Shown here piece after piece: positions 57,488 to 64,000 of a DNA stretch of 64,000 bases. How positions within the stretch are numbered: position 1 is the stretch's first letter; each line of letters opens with the position of its first letter. The notes beneath the pieces were generated by a model. The model was not told where the DNA came from. It ran no database searches and saw only the letters and a list, made by a program, of their open reading frames with translations. The stretch lies in assembly GCF_013362815.1 (NCBI RefSeq), contig NZ_JABFVK010000043.1:124001-188000 (forward strand), in the 5' to 3' direction. Source of the stretch: Hamadaea sp. Its GTDB lineage: Bacteria > Actinomycetota > Actinomycetes > Mycobacteriales > Micromonosporaceae. The position numbers and the translations under genes are program-made.

Positions 57488-57745
57488 CCTTCCGGCACGC
57501 CTGCGAAGTGCGCTGTCGGAATCGCCGCGGCGAGGCGGCCCACCGCGGCGTCCGATGAGGACGGCGGCTCCGACACCGGGCACGGAAGGCGGAGTGAGTC
57601 AGCGCTCCGCGGCGGCCGGCCTGTTGAACAGGCCCGGCGTACAGGGGTGCCCGGCTCCCGCCCATCCATTTGCTCAGGGGTGGGCACCACGAACGGGCGG
57701 GATTCGGCGTATCCGCAGTGCCGCCGCCCGGGTGAACCCGACCGG
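57488..57745 (-). promoter_or_regulatory. c-di-AMP (ydaO-type) riboswitch, first copy
   Basis: The conserved 3' core CCGACAGCGCACTTCGCAGG lies directly before the NlpC ribosome site and matches the ydaO consensus ACCCGACAGCTAACCTCGCA well. Upstream GGGCGGGAGCCGGGCACC fits the GGCGAGCCGGGGGACC arm loosely. The middle region is divergent from the consensus, but the leader has the usual length and position. Established ydaO switches turn genes off on binding c-di-AMP. Confidence 0.8.
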
Positions 57746-57752
57746 CGGATCG

Positions 57753-57782
57753 TTTCTACTCACCAGGCTGCGAGTTCGCCAA
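57753..57782 (-). promoter_or_regulatory. Promoter TTGGCG-N18-TAGAAA for the first riboswitch leader
   Basis: TTGGCG (57782-57777) and TAGAAA (57758-57753) are 18 bp apart on the minus strand. The twin gene's promoter has the same pattern. Confidence 0.6.
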
Positions 57783-57972
57783 GAACCTGAGAAGGCTCTG
57801 AGAGCTGGGAAAACTACCCTCAACGAGCGGTCGATGCATCGATGTCCGATATCGACGGCCGCGATGTCCGGTTCGGCTGGTGACGCAGCCCACAGAACTC
57901 GTCCGGCTCGCCCGACCGAGGTCCTCCCCCGATCGGACGAGCCGAAGCCGCCGAACGGCGGCCACAAACTGA

Positions 57973-58638
57973 TCAGAAGAACTGGCCGACGACGTAGGAG
58001 TCGTCCCAGATCTCGTGCAGCCCGACGGTCTGGCCCTCGGTCGGGGCGTCCCACATCTTGTGGTTCCCGGCATAGATCCCGACGTGGTACGCGAAATCGC
58101 CGCTCAGGAAGAAGACGAGGTCACCGGGGCGCTGCTTCGAATGCGGCACCACCTTCGCCTTGTCCAACTGCGTCGGCACGTAGTTGACCAGCTTGACGCC
58201 GATCTTCGCGTACACGAACTGGGTGAGCCCGGCGCAATCGAAGGTCCGCGGCCCGGTCGCCCCGAACACGTACGGCGACCCCTTGAGTTTCGCCACTTCG
58301 CGCAGCACGATCGCCGCCTTCGTCGCAGCCGTTGCCGTTGCCCTCGAAGTCGCGGCCTTGGTGGTCGCTTTCGCCGTCGCTTTCTTCGAGGCAGCCGCAG
58401 AGGGAGACGCGGAAGGAAACACCGACGGGGAAGGCGAGACAGGCTCAACGGAGGCGGAGGCGCTGGCGGACATGGGGGCCGAGGCAGGCAGGCCGCCGGG
58501 GGTGGGCTGAGGCCCGGCGGCCAGCGCCGGAATGCCGACTGCCGCGGCCGCGATGGTCGCCGCGCCGACGGTGAGCAGACCGCGCCGGCGGCTGCCGAAC
58601 AGCAGCCTCCGGGCGCGCTCCCAGAAGGAGTTCAGCAT
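57973..58638 (-). CDS. Secreted NlpC/P60 peptidoglycan hydrolase, second copy
   Basis: 221 residues from the ATG at 58638, with AAGGGAAG upstream. An N-terminal basic stretch and a hydrophobic segment (about 20-42) form a signal peptide, then a Ser/Ala/Pro/Thr-rich linker to about residue 115. The NlpC/P60 domain has Cys135 in FDCAGLTQF and His185 in AYHVGIYAG. It is paralogous to the gene at 56900 but clearly diverged. Its leader is a better match to the c-di-AMP riboswitch than the first. Confidence 0.92.
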   Translation of the reverse strand: MLNSFWERARRLLFGSRRRGLLTVGAATIAAAAVGIPALAAGPQPTPGGLPASAPMSASASASVEPVSPSPSVFPSASPSAAASKKATAKATTKAATSRATATAATKAAIVLREVAKLKGSPYVFGATGPRTFDCAGLTQFVYAKIGVKLVNYVPTQLDKAKVVPHSKQRPGDLVFFLSGDFAYHVGIYAGNHKMWDAPTEGQTVGLHEIWDDSYVVGQFF

Positions 58639-58644
58639 GGGACT

Positions 58645-58856
58645 TCCCTTCAGCACGCCTGTGAGGTGAGCTGTCGGGTTCGGGCGCAGAAGGTTGCCCG
58701 GCCACGACGTCCGGTCAGGACGGCGGCTTCACCCCAAGCCGTCGGCGTGGCCGACGGCGTAAGTGGGTCCCCCACCCCTGCCCGATGCTTTCGGGGGTGA
58801 ACGCCTCGGCCGGGCAGGGCTCGGCGGGACCGGGCGTCCACCGGTCATCGACCGGC
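58645..58856 (-). promoter_or_regulatory. c-di-AMP (ydaO-type) riboswitch, second copy
   Basis: Minus-strand text includes GGGGGACCCACTT, then TTGGGGTGAA after a hairpin, and the core AACCCGACAGCTCACCTCAC followed by AGGCG. These match the ydaO/yuaA consensus (GGGGGACCCA, GGGGTGAA, ACCCGACAGCUAACCUCGCAGGCG) closely in order and spacing. It lies directly before the second NlpC/P60 gene. Confidence 0.9.
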
Positions 58857-58862
58857 GTCCTT

Positions 58863-58892
58863 TTTCTAGTGCATGGCCGACGCCCGAGCCAA
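58863..58892 (-). promoter_or_regulatory. Promoter TTGGCT-N18-TAGAAA for the second riboswitch leader
   Basis: TTGGCT (58892-58887) and TAGAAA (58868-58863) are 18 bp apart, and the implied start is just before the riboswitch. It shares its pattern with the promoter at 57753-57782. Confidence 0.6.
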
Positions 58893-59030
58893 CCCCGCCG
58901 AAGGGCCTCTGAGCAGCCAAGATGTCCCTCCCGCAGGACGAGCGCCCGGATTGTCGCAACGATTTGCCGGAGATGTCCGTGATTCAAGCCACACAACCAA
59001 TCACGAAAACGGATCGCGTACTCTAGCCGC

Positions 59031-60278
59031 GTGTCGGACGAGAAGAAGCTGCCGCTGCGTACGGCCTTCGCCGTATCCGTCTCGAAGACGGCGGCCGCGC
59101 TGTCGCGCGCTACTGGCCGGGGCGACGGGTCGGTCATCGGCGGCCGGCTCGGCATGATGATCGATCCCGACCTGCTCGCCCATCTGGCGGCGGGTCGTGA
59201 GATCGCGCTGGTCTCCGGCACCAACGGCAAGACGACCACCACCCGGTTCACGGCGGCGGCGCTCGGCGTACTCGGCGACGTGGCGACGAACTCGTTCGGC
59301 GCGAACATGCCGACCGGGCACACTTCCGCGCTCGCGCGCGCCGGCGCCACTCGCTACGCGGTGCTCGAAGTCGACGAGCACTACCTCGCGCAGGTCATTC
59401 AGGCGACCGAACCTCGGGTCGTGGCACTGCTGAACCTTTCACGTGACCAGCTCGACCGGGCCAAGGAGGTCGCCATGATGGCCGACCTCTGGCGGCAGGC
59501 GCTCGCCGCGCACCCGAAGGTGCACATCGTCGCCAACGCCGACGACCCGATGGTGGTGTACGCCGCTGGCGCACACCCGGCCGACGAGGTCACCTGGTTC
59601 TCCGCCGGTCAACGGTGGCAGGACGACTCGCACGTCTGCCCCGCCTGCGGTGGCCACATCCAGCGCGGTGAGGCCGGTGGCTGGGCTTGCGCCAACGGGG
59701 ATCTGCGCCGTCCTTCTCCACAGTGGACGTTGCTCGACGGCGAGGTGGTCGCGCCGGACGGCGTACCGCACGAGGTGAAGCTGCAACTGCCCGGCACAGT
59801 GAACTTGGGCAACGCCGCGACGGCGCTCGCGGTGGCCGCCAAGTTCGGGGTGAATCCGATCGATGCCATTCCCCGGCTCGGCTCGGTGGCCAGCGTCGCG
59901 GGCCGGTACGCCCAGGTGGAGCGGGACGGCCGGCTGGTCCGGCTGCTCCTGGCGAAGAACCCGGCGAGCTGGCTCGAGGCGTTCGAGATGGCCGACGTCG
60001 CGCCGACGTTGCTGGCGATCAACGCCCGCGACCCCGACGGCCTGGACACGAGCTGGCTCTACGACGTGGACTTCAGTCCGCTGCGGGGGCGTCAGGTGCT
60101 CGTGAGCGGCGATCGGGCGATGGACCTAGCCGTCCGGCTGGAGATCAACGGCGTGCCGTTCACGCACGTCAAGACCTTCGCCGACGCGGTCGCAGCGGTG
60201 CCGCAGGGCCGCCTCGAGGTCATCGCCAACTACACCGCGTTCCAAGACATCCGAGCGGAGCTGGATCGTGTCCTCTGA
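59031..60278 (+). CDS. murT: Lipid II isoglutaminyl synthase, Mur ligase subunit MurT
   Basis: 415 residues from a GTG. Works with GatD to amidate the alpha-carboxyl of D-Glu in lipid II. The ATP loop VSGTNGKTTTTRF (about 62-74) and the DUF1727 C-terminal domain are clear. The zinc-ribbon region CPACGGHI...GWACANGDLRRP shows three cysteines; the expected fourth is replaced. TACTCT lies six bases before the start, so the mRNA may be leaderless. The stop overlaps gatD by 11 bp. Confidence 0.93.
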   Translation: MSDEKKLPLRTAFAVSVSKTAAALSRATGRGDGSVIGGRLGMMIDPDLLAHLAAGREIALVSGTNGKTTTTRFTAAALGVLGDVATNSFGANMPTGHTSALARAGATRYAVLEVDEHYLAQVIQATEPRVVALLNLSRDQLDRAKEVAMMADLWRQALAAHPKVHIVANADDPMVVYAAGAHPADEVTWFSAGQRWQDDSHVCPACGGHIQRGEAGGWACANGDLRRPSPQWTLLDGEVVAPDGVPHEVKLQLPGTVNLGNAATALAVAAKFGVNPIDAIPRLGSVASVAGRYAQVERDGRLVRLLLAKNPASWLEAFEMADVAPTLLAINARDPDGLDTSWLYDVDFSPLRGRQVLVSGDRAMDLAVRLEINGVPFTHVKTFADAVAAVPQGRLEVIANYTAFQDIRAELDRVL

Positions 60279-60987
60279 TTTGAACGGCGGGCTGCAGATC
60301 GTCTGGGTCTACCCCGACCTGCTCTCCACCTACGGCGACCGCGGCAACATGCTGATCCTCGCGCACCGAGCCCGCGCCCGCGGCATACCCGCCCAGACCA
60401 TCGAGGTGCGCTCCGACCAGCGACTGCCCGACCAGGGCGACATCTACCTGCTCGGCGGCGGCGAGGACGGCCCGCAGGCGCTCGCCGCGCAGCGGCTGCT
60501 CACCGACGGCGGACTGGCCCGGGCCGCCGCCAACCGGGCCGTGATCTTCGCCGTCTGCGCCGGATATCAGCTGCTCGGCAGCACGTTCTTCGCCAAGGGC
60601 GACAAGTGCCCCGGCCTCGACATGATCGACATCAGCTCGGACCGCGGCCCCTCACGCGCCGTCGGCGAGCTGGCCGGCGACGTCGACCCCACGCTCGGTC
60701 TCCCGCCGCTCACCGGCTTCGAGAACCACGGCGGCCGCACCCATCTCGGGCCCGGGGTCAAACCGCTGGTCCGCGTCACCACGGGCGTCGGCAACGACGG
60801 CGTCACGGAGGGGGCCTGGTCCGAGACGATTCTCGGGACGTACGCACACGGCCCCGCCTTGGCTCGTAACCCTGCGCTCGCAGATCTCCTGCTGTGCTGG
60901 GCGACCGGCGAACAGTCGCTCGGGCCGCTGGACGACACCTGGCCGGATCGGCTCCGGGCCGAGCGGCTGACCGCCGTCGGCCGATGA
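60268..60987 (+). CDS. gatD: Lipid II isoglutaminyl synthase, glutaminase subunit GatD
   Basis: 239 residues. A class I glutamine amidotransferase-like protein that provides ammonia to MurT. The nucleophile is Cys97 in AVCAGYQLLG and the catalytic His is His194 in GTYAHGP, the arrangement known for GatD. VYPDLLSTYGDRGN at the N-terminus is diagnostic. The gene overlaps murT at the 5' end and the next gene at the 3' end (ATGA), so all three are coupled. Confidence 0.94.
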   Translation: MSSDLNGGLQIVWVYPDLLSTYGDRGNMLILAHRARARGIPAQTIEVRSDQRLPDQGDIYLLGGGEDGPQALAAQRLLTDGGLARAAANRAVIFAVCAGYQLLGSTFFAKGDKCPGLDMIDISSDRGPSRAVGELAGDVDPTLGLPPLTGFENHGGRTHLGPGVKPLVRVTTGVGNDGVTEGAWSETILGTYAHGPALARNPALADLLLCWATGEQSLGPLDDTWPDRLRAERLTAVGR

Positions 60988-61649
60988 CCGCTGCGGAGAC
61001 TCCGGCCTCGGACTTCCGTCGCCGGGCCCTCATCCGCGCCGGTGTGCTGGGTCTCGGCGTCGGCGTCGTGGCGCTCCTGGCCAGCCAGGTTCCCCTGACC
61101 GCCGTGCCCGGCGAGGTACGCGAACTGGGCGCATTCGGCCCGGCGGCCACCGTCGTCGCGGCAGCCGGCCTGCTCATGGCGCTCGTTCCGCGTACCGCCA
61201 TCTCTTTGGCGTGCGGCCTGCTGTTCGGCGCGGTGGCCGGAGCCGGCGTGGCCCTCGTGGCGGCGGTCGGCGCTGCGGTCGCCACGTTCTGGCTGGGACG
61301 CTGGGCCGGACGGGACACCGTGCAACGACGGTTGCGGGGGCGGATCGCCCGGCTGGACACCTGGCTGGCGCAGCGCGGCACGCTCGCCGTCGTCGTCGTA
61401 CGCCTCCTCCCGATCGCACCGTTCGGCCTCGTCGGGTACGCCTACGGCAGCTCGGCGACCCGGTTCCGGCACTATCTGGCGGGCACCGCGATCGGCGGCG
61501 CGCCCAGTGCGTTCGCGTACGCCGCGATCGGGGCCGCCGTCGTCGCCCCGAGCGGGGCCACCCTGCTCACCTACCTGCCCGCCGCACTGGGCGCGCTGGT
61601 CAGCGCCAGTGCCGCCGTCTACTGGCGAGTGACCTCCCGCCGCGCTTGA
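60984..61649 (+). CDS. TVP38/TMEM64 family membrane protein
   Basis: 221 residues from the ATG at 60984, overlapping gatD. About five hydrophobic segments. The family motif region GLLFGAVAGAGVALVAAVGAAVATFWLGR and RLLPIAPFGLVGYAYGSS is visible in parts. TVP38/DedA proteins help recycle lipid carriers such as undecaprenyl phosphate; that fits the lipid II context but is inferred from family only. Confidence 0.85.
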   Translation: MTAAETPASDFRRRALIRAGVLGLGVGVVALLASQVPLTAVPGEVRELGAFGPAATVVAAAGLLMALVPRTAISLACGLLFGAVAGAGVALVAAVGAAVATFWLGRWAGRDTVQRRLRGRIARLDTWLAQRGTLAVVVVRLLPIAPFGLVGYAYGSSATRFRHYLAGTAIGGAPSAFAYAAIGAAVVAPSGATLLTYLPAALGALVSASAAVYWRVTSRRA

Positions 61650-61679
61650 TCTTTGGGCGAATGCCCACCGCGCTGTTGC

Positions 61680-61744
61680 GCGCTGGATCAGGGTTCCGGG
61701 TCGAATCTTGACCCAAGATCTGACCCGGAACCCTGATCCAGCGC
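61680..61744. repeat. Long palindrome, family B
   Basis: Thirty-one-base arms (61680-61710 and 61714-61744) pair with two mismatches around a 3-nt loop. The arm starts GCGCTGGATCAGGGTTCCGG and closely matches that of 18106-18172. Confidence 0.92.
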
Positions 61745-61768
61745 TGGTCTTTGCGGCAGACTGGCGTC

Positions 61769-62227
61769 ATGTTCAGTGACATTCTGGGCATACCGGCCCA
61801 TCCGCTCTACGTGCACGCGGCGGTGGTCTTCGTGGCCCTGCTGGCGCTGTTCGCCGTGGTGTACGCCTTCGTACCCCGCTGGCGCGCGAAGACGGACTGG
61901 GCGACCGCCGGACTGGCCGTCCTCGCGCCGCTGGCCGCGCTGGCTGCGAAGCTGTCCGGCGACAAGTTCATCGCCGCCCGCTACCCCACCCAACGACCAC
62001 CCAACGTGCTCCATCACCGATCGTTCGGCACTTCCACGTTCTGGTGGACGCTGGCGCTGGCCGTCGCCGTGGGGCTGCTGTTCTGGGTGCTCCGGCGCGG
62101 CTCGGCCGGACCGGCCTGGCTGCGACCCGTGACCCAGGTGGTTGTGCTGGTCCTGGCGGTGATCACGGCCTATTACGTCGTACGCACCGGCGACTCCGGT
62201 GCCGAATCAGTGTGGGGGCGGACATGA
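61769..62227 (+). CDS. DUF2231-type membrane protein
   Basis: 152 residues from the ATG at 61769. The N-terminal GIPAHPLYVHAAVV holds the HPxxVH signature of DUF2231, and four hydrophobic segments follow; a further HH lies in the loop near residue 80. The histidines suggest heme or metal binding, as proposed for the family. CAGACT lies about six bases before the start and there is no ribosome site, so it may be leaderless. It overlaps the Rieske gene by ATGA. Confidence 0.8.
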   Translation: MFSDILGIPAHPLYVHAAVVFVALLALFAVVYAFVPRWRAKTDWATAGLAVLAPLAALAAKLSGDKFIAARYPTQRPPNVLHHRSFGTSTFWWTLALAVAVGLLFWVLRRGSAGPAWLRPVTQVVVLVLAVITAYYVVRTGDSGAESVWGRT

Positions 62228-62658
62228 CGTCGACTCGGCGGGCCTTCGTGACCGGGATCGCCGGTGCGGCCGGAGTCGCCGCGACCGGGCTGGCCGCCGC
62301 GTGCAGTGGCGGGGGCGGAGACGGCACGTCCACCTCGACCGGACAGCCCACCACTTCCGTCACCGGCCCGACGACGCTCGCCAAGACGGCGGACATCCCG
62401 GTCGGCGGCGGCAAGATCTTCGCGAATCAGGAGGTGGTGGTGACTCAGCCGACCGCCGGGAACTTCAAGGGATTCAGTGCGGTCTGCACTCACCAGCACT
62501 GCACGGTCGGCACGGTGGCCGACGGGACGATCACCTGCCCCTGCCACGGCAGCCAGTATTCGATCACCGACGGCAGTGTGAAGCAGGGGCCGGCCACGCA
62601 GGCGTTGCCCGCGAAGAACGTGGCGGTCAGCGGCGACTCGATCGTTCTCGAGCCGTAG
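62224..62658 (+). CDS. Tat-exported Rieske [2Fe-2S] lipoprotein
   Basis: 144 residues from the ATG at 62224. The N-terminus has a twin-arginine pair (TRRAFVTG) and a lipobox LAAAC with Cys27, so it should be exported by Tat and lipidated. The Rieske ligands are Cys88 and His90 in CTHQHC, and Cys105 and His108 in CPCHG; Cys93 and Cys107 could form the disulfide seen in such folds. It overlaps the DUF2231 protein, which suggests a small membrane electron-transfer pair. Confidence 0.9.
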   Translation: MTSTRRAFVTGIAGAAGVAATGLAAACSGGGGDGTSTSTGQPTTSVTGPTTLAKTADIPVGGGKIFANQEVVVTQPTAGNFKGFSAVCTHQHCTVGTVADGTITCPCHGSQYSITDGSVKQGPATQALPAKNVAVSGDSIVLEP

Positions 62659-62680
62659 CCGACCGCCACGTCGTCGGTAC

Positions 62681-64000
62681 TTACGGGAGCGCGATCTTCC
62701 AGATGCCCCGGCCGTGGGTGGCCACGTACACCGAGTTGTCCGCCGCCGAGTACTCGATGTCCATGCCGACGGTCAGCGGCAGCCCGGTTCCGAGGCGCAG
62801 CCAGTTCGCCGAACCGGCCGGGCGGTAGAACGACGCGAGGTCGGTCGCGAGGATCAACCCGCCGTTGGGCAGCAGCTTGATCGAGCTGGCCGGGACGTCC
62901 GGGAGGTTCGCCGAGACGTCCGTCCAGTCGGCCCCGCCGTTGTGGGACTCGAAGACGTGGCCGATCCCGGCTCCGGGCCCTTCGGTGAACCGGCGGGAGA
63001 AGCCGTTGATCGCGACGAAGACGTGCTGGCCGTCGGCCGGGTCGACGTCGAGGCCCTGAACCATCCGGTTGGGCACGACGCCGGTGATCGGCAGGGCCAG
63101 CTGGTGCCAGCTGGTCGGGTCGCCGATCTTGCCGGTGGCGATGCCCCGGGTGAACCCGGAGTTGTTGCACGGACCGCACCAGCCCACGTACGCGACGCCG
63201 TTGCTGACGGCGACCGAGGTGGCGGTGTGCCCGGCCCCGAGGTCGAACACGTTCTTCCACTGCTTGCCGTTGCGGATGGCGTACCCCATGTCGTTGACCC
63301 ACACGTGCTGGCCGCCCGCGACCCACACGTTCGGGTTCGTGGAGTCCGGCGAGAACGGCGCGATGAACCGGGCGGGCTCGTCACCCGGGCGGCTCGTGTA
63401 CGGCTGGATCTTCCACGAGGTCGCGTCGTCCGTGCTGGTCGCGCCGGGGTTCGCCGCGCAGTTCTCGGTCACCGACATGGACAGGTTGGTGTACTCCTGC
63501 ACCTGCCGGCAGATGTTCTGCGGGTCGGCGAGCGAGTCGCCGCCGTCGCCGCCGAAGTTGGAGCCCATCACGGTGTCGCCCGGCCGCAGCAGCGAGGTGC
63601 CGTTGTCCTGCAGACCGCCGGTCACGCCGACGCCGGAAACGCCGTTGTAGGTGTCCTTGCCGACCGAGACCGAGTAGTACTGCAAGGCGTCGATGGTGCC
63701 GTCGTTCAGGCTGCTCCAGTCGGTGGCGTGGCCCTCGGCGTTGGTCTGCCCGCGTACGGGGCGACGGTAGGCTCCACCGTCGTTGCCCACATACACGTAC
63801 GCCTTGCCCTGGTAGCTGCCGACCGCGATGGAGTGCTGGTCGGAGTGGGTCGAGTCCGGGCACTTGTTGTGCGCGTCGTCGATCGCCCAGCAGCCGAAGT
63901 AGAAGTTCCAGTACGGGCCGACCGTCTTCCAGGTGGAGCCGCCGTCGGTGGTCTCGTAGACCTCTTCCAGCCCGAGCCAGACGTGCTTCGGGTCGGTCGG
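62681..64000 (-). CDS. BNR/Asp-box repeat protein (5' end outside window)
   Basis: At least 439 codons remain, open to the window edge. Asp-box (S/TxDGGxTW) units are visible, such as TTDGGSTW near 63950 and ESHNGGADW near 62945. Blades such as NVWVAGGQHVWVND and the final ATHGRGIWKI fit a beta-propeller of the sialidase/xyloglucanase-like BNR type. Several Cys pairs suggest an exported protein. Ligand or substrate is unknown. Convergent with the Rieske gene, with a 22-bp gap. Confidence 0.82.
   Translation of the reverse strand, partial: PTDPKHVWLGLEEVYETTDGGSTWKTVGPYWNFYFGCWAIDDAHNKCPDSTHSDQHSIAVGSYQGKAYVYVGNDGGAYRRPVRGQTNAEGHATDWSSLNDGTIDALQYYSVSVGKDTYNGVSGVGVTGGLQDNGTSLLRPGDTVMGSNFGGDGGDSLADPQNICRQVQEYTNLSMSVTENCAANPGATSTDDATSWKIQPYTSRPGDEPARFIAPFSPDSTNPNVWVAGGQHVWVNDMGYAIRNGKQWKNVFDLGAGHTATSVAVSNGVAYVGWCGPCNNSGFTRGIATGKIGDPTSWHQLALPITGVVPNRMVQGLDVDPADGQHVFVAINGFSRRFTEGPGAGIGHVFESHNGGADWTDVSANLPDVPASSIKLLPNGGLILATDLASFYRPAGSANWLRLGTGLPLTVGMDIEYSAADNSVYVATHGRGIWKIALP

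Overview
The window comes from a high-GC actinomycete chromosome. Several features point to the family Micromonosporaceae or a close relative, although no 16S or other marker in the window proves it. These are the division and cell wall (dcw) cluster followed by sepF, yggT and divIVA/wag31; MurT/GatD for lipid II amidation; a PriA-type HisA/TrpF enzyme; an F420-type oxidoreductase; and strong G/C bias at third codon positions. There is no rRNA, tRNA, CRISPR array, insertion sequence or prophage. Nearly everything is chromosomal core, broken up by small accessory genes and many long palindromes.

Layout. (a) 1-3241: a plus-strand run of small membrane and surface proteins. The first two share an almost identical cytoplasmic-plus-membrane module but have different outer domains. 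(b) 3383-17440: accessory genes, namely a nucleotide-sugar epimerase-like enzyme, a GH2 beta-galactosidase, a frameshifted HExxH protein, an M3 oligopeptidase, an APH-like kinase-fold protein, an LLM oxidoreductase and a DUF4132-type protein. (c) 17441-24530, minus strand: a LysE-type exporter and the operon hisD-hisC-hisB-(56-aa membrane protein)-hisH-(104-aa membrane protein)-priA-aroA, with stop/start overlaps at most junctions. (d) 24740-26060: a LON-domain protein and a membrane protein. (e) 26189-36629, minus: dnaE, a MinD-like ATPase, a membrane protein, an RluD-type pseudouridine synthase, lspA, a histone-tailed TraR/DksA protein, a CPA1 antiporter and a DUF167 protein. (f) 36728-56552, minus, transcribed from mraZ downward: mraZ-rsmH-ftsL-ftsI-murE-murF-(two copies of a 25-codon ORF)-mraY-murD-ftsW-murG-murC-ftsQ-ftsZ-yggS-sepF-yggT-divIVA. 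(g) 56900-58638: two NlpC/P60 hydrolases, each behind its own c-di-AMP (ydaO-type) riboswitch. (h) 59031-60987: murT-gatD, then a TVP38-type membrane protein, a DUF2231 protein with a Rieske lipoprotein, and a BNR-repeat protein cut by the window end.

How the genes work together. Regions f to h form a cell envelope block. MurC to MurF build the UDP-MurNAc-pentapeptide, and MraY and MurG make lipid II. MurT/GatD amidate it, FtsW/FtsI polymerise and cross-link it at the FtsZ/SepF/FtsQ/FtsL divisome, and DivIVA directs polar growth. NlpC/P60 hydrolases under c-di-AMP control remodel the wall. Region c couples histidine synthesis to an aromatic-pathway gene through the dual-function PriA.

The most unusual structures are the duplicated anchor module at the left edge, the perfect 74-bp tandem repeat between murF and mraY that encodes a coupled 25-residue ORF twice, a set of long dispersed palindromes at gene borders (some containing start or stop codons), a 39-bp element embedded in two unrelated genes, and a marked excess of the octamer GCGTACGC.
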